Below are positions 1-5,975 of a stretch of 12,830 nucleotides of DNA, piece by piece. This DNA is from Lentisphaeria bacterium (GTDB taxonomy: Bacteria; Verrucomicrobiota; Lentisphaeria; Oligosphaerales; JAFGRS01), in NCBI GenBank assembly GCA_016935045.1, contig JAFGRS010000726.1:1-12830 (forward strand), in the 5' to 3' direction. Position numbers and translations under genes: made by a program. The notes under the pieces were generated by a model that made no database searches, was not told the DNA's origin, and worked only from the letters and a program-made list of their open reading frames with translations. The first letter of the stretch is position 1. Every line of letters starts with the position of its first letter.

Positions 1-581
1 CTCAGGTTCTGCGAGAGACCGCCTCCCACACTGGAGCCCGCGATGCCCGGCCGCCCCGGGCCGGGTTCGCGGTAACGGCGGCCGCCGTCGGAAAACCAGC
101 GGCGGTCCCACCGGTTCGACAGGCTCACGGTCTGCGACAGGACCGCCCTGCAGCGTCATCGGAGGCCCGAGGTCGGTGGTCGGTAGCCCGTAGGCGGCAA
201 TCCGTCGGCTTTCATCGCCCTGCTCACATCCACCCTGGCCATCACGCTGGGAAAGTGCCTGACGTCTACGGTGTGCTGAGGCCGGGGAACGGACGCATGT
301 GCGGTCGCACGCCGGGGTGACGTTGGCTGGGGAGTAGACCCGGCGCCGGCAGGGGACTCGCTCCACAGTCGCACCGGCAGATGTGCGAAAACCTCGGTCA
401 GACATCCCCCACCTTGCGAAATGATAATCACCGTTTTACCGGGAAATGACTTGCTTTCGCCTCAGCGCCGGGGTACCGGTAGTGTATGGATGCGGCCAGC
501 GCCGGGCATCGTGCTCGGTTGCCGGTCCGCACGAATGGTCTCGGCCGTTCTCGGGATGCAGGACAGGGAAAAGGTGCAGTC
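1..581. other. Intergenic region, no supported gene
   Basis: I see no convincing coding sequence here. The open frames present are Arg/Pro/Ser-rich and show no recognisable domain, which is typical of shadow frames in GC-rich DNA. The right end is the leader of the pseudopilin gene. A hexamer GATAAT at 423-428 resembles a -10 box but has no good -35 at the right distance, so no promoter is called. GC-rich self-complementary stretches occur near 50-90 without a T-tract. Confidence 0.5.
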
Positions 582-1259
582 ATGAGCAGAAGGCCTTTCA
601 CACTGATCGAACTCCTGGTGGTGATTGCGATCATCGCAATCCTGGCGGCCATGCTGCTGCCGGCACTGGCCAAGGCCAAGGAGAAGGCCCGTCAGGCCAG
701 TTGCACCGCCAACGAGAAGCAGCTCGCCCTGGGCATGTTGATGTACAAGGACGATCACCGCGACACCTTCCCGCAGCCCTATTGCGACATCCCCGACAGC
801 TCTGCCCGCGTGATCTGGTGTCAGCGCATCAACACCTATGTGGGTGACGGCCAGGTCTTCCTCTGCCCCAACCGCAACGTGACCCTGGGCGCGAACTTCG
901 GCAACGGGGGCTACACCGTGCCCATGAGCGGCGGTACCATCGGCGCCACTCACGCGCCCTTCCCACAGGGCACCTACACCGCCCGCAAGGAAGCGGAGTT
1001 GACCAGGCCATCGAGCACGATCATGCTACTGGATGGCAGTCCCTGGCACATGATCTGGTGCCCGTGTCCTACACACAACGTCGGCACCCCTGTGACCTAT
1101 GAGAACGTCCCCTCGATCAAGGGGACCGGCGACCGCTGGGTCGTCGGCCGCCACAACGCGGGCTGCTGCGTGGCCTGGATGGATGGGCACGTCGAGTGGA
1201 AGAACATCAGCCACCTGCTCACCCCGAGCAATGGCACCCTCTGGCTGCACATCAACTGA
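582..1259 (+). CDS. Pseudopilin-like secreted protein (type II N-terminal methylation signal, DUF1559-like)
   Basis: The 225-aa protein opens with a short basic leader (MSRRP), then FTLIELLVVIAIIAIL at residues 6-21. This is the class III signal and hydrophobic helix of type IV pilins and type II secretion pseudopilins, with the conserved Glu at +5 of the mature protein. A charged helix (KAKEKARQ) follows. Near the C-terminus is an H-X9-DG motif (His191, Asp201, Gly202), the hallmark of the large PVC pseudopilin-like family. The start at 582 is preferred because AAGG at 571-574 lies 7 nt upstream and the leader is of normal length; an in-frame ATG at 486 would add an unlikely 32-residue extension. 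Residue -1 is Pro rather than the usual Gly. At least nine Cys lie in the globular part, suggesting disulfides outside the cytoplasm. PVC genomes often carry many copies and their role is not established. It stands alone here. Confidence 0.9.
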   Translation: MSRRPFTLIELLVVIAIIAILAAMLLPALAKAKEKARQASCTANEKQLALGMLMYKDDHRDTFPQPYCDIPDSSARVIWCQRINTYVGDGQVFLCPNRNVTLGANFGNGGYTVPMSGGTIGATHAPFPQGTYTARKEAELTRPSSTIMLLDGSPWHMIWCPCPTHNVGTPVTYENVPSIKGTGDRWVVGRHNAGCCVAWMDGHVEWKNISHLLTPSNGTLWLHIN

Positions 1260-1707
1260 CGCAAGCACGGGACTCCTGTACCTGGGGGACGTCCAGCGGA
1301 ACTGCTTAGGGTCCCTCATCGTGCGCGCCAACGTCGACCAGGCGGAACGCCGCCGGACCCGTTGAGCAGGCAGGGGTGTGGAGGCGGCCGTTCCCGGCCG
1401 TCACTGAGGTGCACCGAGTACGGCGGAGACCTGTCTGCGTGTACCGCACAGGCAGGCCGCCGGCTCCATCCCGCCACAGCGGCATGGACTGATCCGTTTT
1501 CCGCCGGCTCACGATGTCTGAGACCAGGCTCTTCCACGAGTCGGACTTCCAGGACCACCTGCGCAGACGCAGATAGGGAGAGAGCGGTCCGGTCTCGACA
1601 GCGCCCGCCAGACCCTTTTTGAACAGGATCCAACTCCTATGGCCGGAAGGTGGCCGCTATTCGTAGGGGCTGTGGGAGGGGGCGTGGGCAGGTTCGAGCT
1701 TTGAAAG
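1260..1707. other. Intergenic region, no supported gene
   Basis: This is the 448-bp gap between the pseudopilin stop and the tRNA. Short open frames on both strands have no recognisable domain or good ribosome binding site. A 6-bp GC hairpin (CGGCCG at 1385-1390 and 1395-1400, loop TTCC) lies 125 nt after the pseudopilin gene but has no T-tract. A weak terminator-like structure (GGTCT 1591-1595 with AGACC 1610-1614) is followed by five T at 1616-1620. Neither is called as a terminator. Confidence 0.4.
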
Positions 1708-1784
1708 TGGTGCCGGCTCAGGGACTCGAACCCCGGACCTACGGATTATGATTCCGACGCTCTAACCAACTGAGCTAAGCCGGC
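1708..1784 (-). tRNA. tRNA with anticodon CAT (elongator Met, or Ile2 if lysidine-modified)
   Basis: Read on the minus strand, this folds as a standard cloverleaf. The acceptor is GCCGGCT with AGCCGGC (7/7 pairs), the D-arm is GCTC/GAGC with AGTTGGTTA, and the anticodon loop is ATCATAA giving CAT. The T-arm CGGGG-TTCGAGT-CCCTG contains one G-T pair, the discriminator is A, and CCA is encoded (1708-1710). The body is 74 nt, with one extra D-loop base. The outermost anticodon-stem pair is a T-T mismatch (positions 27/43). The acceptor opens with a G-C pair, so it is not an initiator tRNA. Met and Ile2 cannot be separated by anticodon alone. A frame through this gene spells GLAQLVRASES, a familiar false translation of tRNA genes. 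Confidence 0.93.
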
Positions 1785-1803
1785 ACACCCGATCATGTTT
1801 TGT

Positions 1804-1831
1804 ACCATAGCCCCCCAAGGCAGGGAGTCAA
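1804..1831 (-). promoter_or_regulatory. Promoter of the tRNA gene
   Basis: On the minus strand, TTGACT (1826-1831, 5/6 match to the sigma-70 -35 consensus), a 16-bp spacer and TATGGT (1804-1809, 4/6 match to -10) lie upstream of the tRNA. Transcription would start near 1797, giving a leader of about a dozen bases before the mature 5' end at 1784, which is normal for a stable RNA. The bases around the -10 (GGGCTATGGTA) recur exactly upstream of the fucosidase gene. Confidence 0.55.
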
Positions 1832-2161
1832 ACCCGGCGCCACCGGGACCCAGGGCAGTTTCAAGACCGGCGGCAGCGCTCGTGATGCCACCGCCGGGCT
1901 GGTTCCGGTAGAGGGCCGATGAGGATAGGGGGGGGCGCCCAATGCCATGGAGTTCCTTGGCACAGCCTCGCAGGGCGGCGCAAGCGTCCCGCCCGCGAAA
2001 GGCAACCGAGACGGTTGCCCCACCTTGAACTTCATAGCATTGGGGGCGCGCCGACGCTCTTCCCCCCTCTCTCTCGGATCGTCGCTCCACTGCCCGCAAA
2101 GACAGTGGCGGCGGGGAACCGCGCGCCGATCTTGAAACTACCCGCCCGGGCAGGCCGACCG
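1832..2161. other. Intergenic region between the tRNA promoter and the fucosidase gene
   Basis: No gene is supported in these 330 bp. It contains a GC hairpin (CCGGCGG 1867-1873 pairing with CCGCCGG 1891-1897), a run of eight G at 1928-1935, and the double-hairpin element at 1973-2019 listed separately. No T-tract follows these hairpins in the fucosidase direction beyond a TTT, so the fucosidase terminator is not clear. Confidence 0.4.
1973..2019. repeat. Double-hairpin palindromic element, probably a dispersed intergenic repeat
   Basis: Two perfect or near-perfect hairpins sit side by side. The first is GGGCGG (1973-1978) with CCGCCC (1989-1994), plus an inner CG-CAAG-CG and a 2-base bulge. 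The second is GGCAACCG (2001-2008) with CGGTTGCC (2012-2019) around an AGA loop. Read on the minus strand, the two frames spell SRLPFAGGTLAPP and VAFRGRDACAA. From memory, such false translations recur in intergenic DNA of PVC genomes, which suggests a multi-copy element. Only one copy is in this window, so the repeat status is inference; the hairpins themselves are directly visible. Confidence 0.4.
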
Positions 2162-3472
2162 TCATTTGAGAAACAGCTCGATGACCGGGACAACGACGTC
2201 GGGCTTGACCACGGGCAGTTCGAGGGTCAGCACATTGCCTCCGAGCTTCTCCTCGAGTGCCGAATGGGGGGCCTGTTGGTGTTCCTTGAAGCGGATCTCG
2301 CTCGCGTCATGGAGGAGTTGGGCATAGCGCACGCGTCCGGCCAGTCCATCCACGTGGAGATGACGGAACGGCCAGTGGAAGAAATGCAGATACAGCCGGT
2401 CCCCGTTCTGCGTCAAACGGCATCCCTCCGGTTCGGGGAACTCGCTCTGCGTGCAGCCGTAGACAGCACGGCCATGCAGACGCAGCCAATCGCCATAGAC
2501 ACGCAGAGCAGCCTGGGCTCGCGGGTCGAAGGTGCCGCGGGCGGTGGGGCCCACGTTCATGAGCAGATTCCCGCCACGGCTGACGGTGTTCACCAGCATC
2601 TCGATGAGTTGCCCGGGGCTCTTCCAGGTCGCCTCGTCGCGGTGGTACCCCCAGGAGCCACTGAAGGTCTGGCAGGTCTCCCAGAAGACGGGACGTCCCC
2701 CCTTTTCAACCCACGTCCGCGGCTGGAACTGCTCGGGAGTGTGGACATCGGGCTGGTCCAGGGGCAGGTTCAGGCGGTCGTTGATGAGGACGTCGGGCTG
2801 AAGGCTGCGGATCATGGCAACGAGTTCCTCGCTGCCCCAGTCCTGGCAGCCCTTGCCCGGGATCCCGTGCGCATCCGCGTCGGGATAGGAGAAGTCGAAG
2901 AACAGGTAGGAGACGTCGCCAAACCGGGTGAGGAGTTCGCGCACCTGATTGTGCAGATACTCCCGGTAGATCGCAACATCCCGGGCCGTGTTGGCCTCGC
3001 GCACCTGGTCAGGGGTCATGCGTTTGTACATCGGGTGGATGCGGTCGATGGGGAAATGGGGATGGTGCCAGTCGATCAGGGAATAGTAGAACCCGACCTT
3101 GAGGCCCTCGGCCCGGAAGGCCTCCACCATGGGTTGGATGAGATCCCTGCCGTAGGGCGTGTTCGTGGCCTTGTAGTCTGTGTGCGCCGAGTCCCACAGG
3201 CAGAAGCCCTCGTGGTGCTTGGTGGTGATGACGAAGTACTTCATCCCTGCCTCCCGGGCCATCCGGGCCCACTCCCGCGGCTCGTAGAGATCCGGATCAA
3301 ACCGCTCGAAGTACTGCCGGTAGACCTCGTCCGGAATCGCCTCACGGTTCTTCACCCACTCATGCCGTGCCGCCAGGGCGTAGGTCCCCCAGTGGATGAA
3401 CATGCCAAAACGGTCATGCACAAACCAGTCGATGGCGCCCCGTACCGGGGCCGGTTGCGGAATGCTGGCCAT
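2162..3472 (-). CDS. Alpha-L-fucosidase, glycoside hydrolase family 29
   Basis: This 436-aa protein should cleave terminal alpha-L-fucose from glycans by the retaining GH29 mechanism. Family signatures run in order: WFVHDRFGMFIHWG (16-29), a KHHEGF block (85-90) followed by WDS and a YK-T segment, GFYYSLIDWH (127-136), and YLFFDFSYPD (189-198), in which Asp193 is the likely nucleophile. Next come INDRL (230-234), ETCQTFSGSWGY (265-276) and SRGGNLLMNVGPT near residues 298-310. A short beta-domain ends the protein. The length fits a catalytic domain plus a small C-terminal sandwich. No signal peptide is seen, so it is probably cytoplasmic and acts on imported oligosaccharides. The ATG at 3472 is chosen because GGGAGTGAGG lies just upstream; an ATG seven codons earlier is possible. 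The acid/base residue of GH29 varies by subfamily and I do not assign it. Confidence 0.93.
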   Translation of the reverse strand: MASIPQPAPVRGAIDWFVHDRFGMFIHWGTYALAARHEWVKNREAIPDEVYRQYFERFDPDLYEPREWARMAREAGMKYFVITTKHHEGFCLWDSAHTDYKATNTPYGRDLIQPMVEAFRAEGLKVGFYYSLIDWHHPHFPIDRIHPMYKRMTPDQVREANTARDVAIYREYLHNQVRELLTRFGDVSYLFFDFSYPDADAHGIPGKGCQDWGSEELVAMIRSLQPDVLINDRLNLPLDQPDVHTPEQFQPRTWVEKGGRPVFWETCQTFSGSWGYHRDEATWKSPGQLIEMLVNTVSRGGNLLMNVGPTARGTFDPRAQAALRVYGDWLRLHGRAVYGCTQSEFPEPEGCRLTQNGDRLYLHFFHWPFRHLHVDGLAGRVRYAQLLHDASEIRFKEHQQAPHSALEEKLGGNVLTLELPVVKPDVVVPVIELFLK

Positions 3473-3555
3473 GGCCTCACTCCCGTGTTCCATTCTCGCC
3501 CGATGCAGCCCGCCGGCAACCCCACGGCTGCCCGTCGCAAGCCCTGTCGACCCAT

Positions 3556-3584
3556 ACCATAGCCCGCAGCAACGCCAGTGACAG
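3556..3584 (-). promoter_or_regulatory. Candidate promoter of the fucosidase gene
   Basis: On the minus strand, CTGTCA (3579-3584, 4/6 match to -35) is followed after 17 bp by TATGGT (3556-3561, 4/6 match to -10). The start point would be near 3549, about 77 nt before the ATG. The 11 bases GGGCTATGGTA around the -10 are identical to those of the tRNA promoter at 1804-1831, which supports a real -10 region. The palindrome array at 3829-4023 starts about 245 bp upstream of it. Confidence 0.35.
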
Positions 3585-3828
3585 CGGCGCACGGCCAGGG
3601 CTGTGCGAAGATCGGGCGGATCGGTTACCGCACCACTGTCCCTGCGGCAGTAGAGCGCCGATCCGGTATGGACATACAACCATTCGCCGGGAAGCAAACC
3701 GATACCAGAACGGCCAACACACGCGAACCGGGATGTGCCCCGAAGAGACACCCCCGCCAGATTCCACGCCTTGCACACCGCAACACCCTGGGCAAGAGCC
3801 CGTGAGTTCGTTGGCCGACGGACTCGTC

Positions 3829-4023
3829 GGTCCACACTTTGCAAAGTGTGGACCAAACAGAAGTGATCTTCCAAGCTCCTCCATGGTCCATACCTTGCAA
3901 AGTGTGGACAAAACTGTCAAGCGTATTAAGGCTTCCTGATCGGTCCACACTTTGCAAAGTGTGGACCCAACGGCGCGGCATGAACCGCCAGCCTCGCTGG
4001 TCCACACCTTGCAAAGTGTGGAC
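3829..4023. repeat. Four regularly spaced 25-bp palindromes with unique spacers (CRISPR-like array, no cas genes)
   Basis: The copies are 3829-3853, 3885-3909, 3942-3966 and 3999-4023, a pitch of 56, 57 and 57 bp. Each is a G followed by a 24-bp inverted repeat with left arm GTCCACACTTTG and right arm CAAAGTGTGGAC. Copies 1 and 3 are perfect palindromes. Copy 4 has one change and copy 2 has two changes, all transitions in the left arm (CACACCTTG and CATACCTTG); the right arm is invariant. The spacers (3854-3884, 3910-3941, 3967-3998) are 31, 32 and 32 bp, unrelated to each other, and differ in base composition: the first two are much more AT-rich than the surroundings and the third is GC-rich. 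Repeat size, pitch and spacer uniqueness match a small CRISPR array, but full self-complementarity, arm variation and absence of cas genes also fit an operator cluster or hairpin element. Nothing similar extends one pitch to either side. Confidence 0.8.
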
Positions 4024-4234
4024 AGCGTGAATGGACAAACCGTACCCGGCAGCGGCTGGCCGTATGGACGGGGGGGGCTTTCCTTCTCGCCGGCTCGGAG
4101 GCCTTTCGGAGGGGGCGCGGTCGACGCGCTGCATGTCAGCCTGCACTCAGGTGCTGCGTTCGGGACGCGCGGTGCGGGCGAAACAGGTGGTGGAGGAGTG
4201 CCGCGCCGTCGTGTGTTGCACTGCTGCCCCGCAC
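4024..4234. other. Intergenic region downstream of the isomerase-like gene
   Basis: No gene is supported. The stretch contains a run of eight G (4070-4077) and a duplicated short motif GCACTCAGG (around 4143 and 4231). I see no clear terminator for the gene ending at 4235. Confidence 0.35.
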
Positions 4235-5698
4235 TCAGGCGTTGGTTTCGACGGGAATCTCGTACAACTGGGCGAAGACCTTGGCCTGGCGGGCAAAGTC
4301 GCCGCAGTAGAGGATCGGGTGGGGACCGGCATAGACCGTGCAGACGTCGGCGACGTCAGTGATTCTAACCAGGACGCGGGTCGCGCAGCCACCTGCGGGG
4401 GGACATGTCGGCGACTCCACCACGGTCCCGGACCAGGCGCTGATCTGCTTCTTCTCCGTCTGGTACTTGAACAGGGTTGCCGGTTCTCCCGCGGGCCACT
4501 GCACATCCAGGGCGAGGCTCTTCGGCATCTGGTGGAAGAAAGGCCGTAGCAGGTAGGGGGTGTCGGTCCCATCGGGGCCATGGAGTCGTGTTGCACAGGT
4601 GCAGTGCGAGGCATAGTACAGGTTTCTCTCGGTATCGAAGTCGGGGTTGTGCTGGAAGCCGCCGCGTCCGAAGAGAGCCGCGCCCAGCATGAGGCTGAGG
4701 GACGCATTGAGGTCGTTCTCGCAGCCGCAGGGCACGAGACTGCCGTTGTTGAGAGCGAAACTCAGGCACGGTTTGCGGTGTTTGAGGAACAGGCATTCGA
4801 CGGTGATCGCGTCGGCATCGTGTCGTTCCAAGAGCTTCTGGACGGCCACGTGCGCCCGCACGGCGTCCAGGAACGCCTCCCGTTCCAGGTCGACCACTCC
4901 CCGGGCCCGGCGCCGGACACGCATGGCCAGATCCTCCATTTCGGGGGTCACGGCGACCTCGTCGAAGAGCGTGTTGAAGTGTGCCACGGGAACGCCATGG
5001 ATCGGCATGCCGAAGAACTTCTCTTCGGCGTCGGCCTCCTTCTGCAGCCGGCCGGAGACCCGGAGGAGGCGACTCTGACCGAGGCGGTTCTTGGCGTGGA
5101 TCGCCCGCAATCCCTGCCCGAGCGCGTCCCAGTTCTCGATGGAGTGGATGTACTGGGTGTGAGGGGCAGTGCGGAAGAGCTGAGGCGGGAGCTGATGATT
5201 GGATCCCACCGGATGGTAGAGGATGATCGGTCCAGGGAATTCGGCCAGAATGGGTTTGATTTTGCCGCTGAACGAGTTCCAGAAATTGACCAGGATCAGG
5301 CCGTCGGGCTGGGTGGTGGCCACGCTGTCCGCGAAGGCGCGGATCTCGGCGTCGGTGCTCAGGGGTTTCTCTTCGAGGGTCAGTTCGAGATCCAGGTCGG
5401 CGGCAAGGCGGCGCAGTTCGCCGCGGAACCTGGCATGCTGCTGTTCGGGTTCGTACTGGTTTCCGGGCCAGGTGAACCACTTCTGCCCGCGCCAACCGTC
5501 CTCGCATTCTCCGGCGAGCACGGTGGCCGCGTCCGGATAGAAGAACGCGCCCCGGACCACGGCCGCTTTCCCGGGCCGCGGGGTCCGGACGAAGGAAACA
5601 GCCCTTCGAGAAGTCGTGCATCCCGTCGGCAGAACGGCGGCAGCCGCCACGGCCAATGCCCCTTCCAGGAAAGCCCTGCGATCCGATACGGCGCCCAT
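4235..5698 (-). CDS. Tat-exported putative lipoprotein with L-fucose/L-arabinose isomerase-like fold
   Basis: This 487-aa protein starts with a twin-arginine signal (DRRAFLEG, residues 6-13), an Ala-rich hydrophobic stretch (14-23) and LPTGC, where Cys27 could be lipidated (the -3 position is Pro, so the lipobox is imperfect). The C-terminal half looks like the L-fucose/L-arabinose isomerase superfamily. A segment around Glu301 (ITVECLF) is followed by a Gly/Cys-rich GCENDLNASLSLMLGAALFG segment with Glu327, then YYASHC with His365; these Glu/Glu/His positions resemble the metal ligands of that superfamily. Residues 45-290 would be the Rossmann-like N-terminal domains (a DGLILVNFWNS segment near 132). 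The start at 5698 has an excellent ribosome site (GGAGGAG, 6 nt spacing). It is divergent from the URO-D-family gene and lies upstream of the fucosidase in the same direction. An exported isomerase would be unusual; substrate and even catalysis are unproven. Confidence 0.68.
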   Translation of the reverse strand: MGAVSDRRAFLEGALAVAAAAVLPTGCTTSRRAVSFVRTPRPGKAAVVRGAFFYPDAATVLAGECEDGWRGQKWFTWPGNQYEPEQQHARFRGELRRLAADLDLELTLEEKPLSTDAEIRAFADSVATTQPDGLILVNFWNSFSGKIKPILAEFPGPIILYHPVGSNHQLPPQLFRTAPHTQYIHSIENWDALGQGLRAIHAKNRLGQSRLLRVSGRLQKEADAEEKFFGMPIHGVPVAHFNTLFDEVAVTPEMEDLAMRVRRRARGVVDLEREAFLDAVRAHVAVQKLLERHDADAITVECLFLKHRKPCLSFALNNGSLVPCGCENDLNASLSLMLGAALFGRGGFQHNPDFDTERNLYYASHCTCATRLHGPDGTDTPYLLRPFFHQMPKSLALDVQWPAGEPATLFKYQTEKKQISAWSGTVVESPTCPPAGGCATRVLVRITDVADVCTVYAGPHPILYCGDFARQAKVFAQLYEIPVETNA

Positions 5699-5765
5699 GG
5701 CAGACTCCTCCGCTGCGTTTGCTGCCGGGCGGAGCCCAAGGCCGGCACCGCACCCGGCGACAGAC

Positions 5766-5793
5766 ACGATAGCGGACAAACCCGGCTTGTCAC
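5766..5793 (-). promoter_or_regulatory. Candidate promoter of the Tat isomerase-like gene
   Basis: On the minus strand, GTGACA (5788-5793, 5/6 match to -35), a 16-bp spacer and TATCGT (5766-5771, 4/6 match to -10) lie in the 277-bp divergent region. Transcription would start near 5759, leaving a leader of about 60 nt that contains the GGAGGAG ribosome site. For the opposite gene only a poor candidate is seen (GATACT at 5860-5865 without a good -35). Confidence 0.4.
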
Positions 5794-5918
5794 GCGCACC
5801 CGGAGCGAAACAGCCCGGCCAACCGGCCCCGCGGACTGGATGATCCGCCTCCCATGCGAGATACTGTCGACAGGCTGTGCGTGCAGGCCACGCCTCCCGC
5901 CGGCCCGCCGGCAGCCCG

Positions 5919-5934
5919 GGGGCTGAAAAGCCCC
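5919..5934 (+). promoter_or_regulatory. GAAA-loop hairpin in the leader of the URO-D-family gene
   Basis: GGGGCT (5919-5924) pairs perfectly with AGCCCC (5929-5934) around GAAA, a stable GNRA tetraloop. The stem can be lengthened by a further CC/GG across one bulged G. It ends 27 nt before the AGGAGGG ribosome site (5962-5968). It has no T-tract, so it is not a terminator. It could be a leader structure or part of a repeat; its function is unknown. Confidence 0.35.
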
Positions 5935-5975
5935 GGCGGCTTGGGTCTCGCGGCCTGGAGCAGGAGGGTCTTTCG

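Noticed and set aside
156..431. A 91-codon minus-strand open frame in the left intergenic region
   Set aside because: It is Arg/Pro/Ser-rich, with no ribosome site, no domain and no conserved context.
1591..1620. Rho-independent terminator for the pseudopilin gene
   Set aside because: The stem is only 5 bp with a 14-base loop and lies more than 330 nt after the stop, so the T5 run is probably coincidental.
1800..1870. A possible second tRNA (Ser- or SelC-like) upstream of the CAT tRNA, suggested by CTTGAAA and GTTTGACTCCC on the minus strand
   Set aside because: No acceptor, D or anticodon stem can be formed, and the TTGACT fits better as the -35 of the tRNA promoter.
1746..2165. A minus-strand open frame ending in GLAQLVRASES
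   Set aside because: The C-terminal part is the tRNA gene read as protein and the rest is the double-hairpin intergenic element.
1919..3562. A 547-codon plus-strand open frame across the fucosidase gene
   Set aside because: It is antisense to a textbook GH29 sequence, and its translation lacks domains; this is composition-driven.
3829..4023. Calling the array a functional CRISPR locus
   Set aside because: Only four units, arm variation between copies, complete self-complementarity and no cas genes or leader in the window; reported as a CRISPR-like repeat array instead.
3477..4146. Several open frames on both strands through the palindrome array with repeated peptides such as VHTLQSVD and HFAKCGP
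   Set aside because: The repeated peptides are simply the palindromes translated; frames differ between strands and there is no ribosome site or domain.
4580..5926. A 448-codon plus-strand open frame opposite the Tat isomerase-like gene
   Set aside because: It is the antisense shadow of a gene with a strong ribosome site and Tat signal, and it has no domain of its own.
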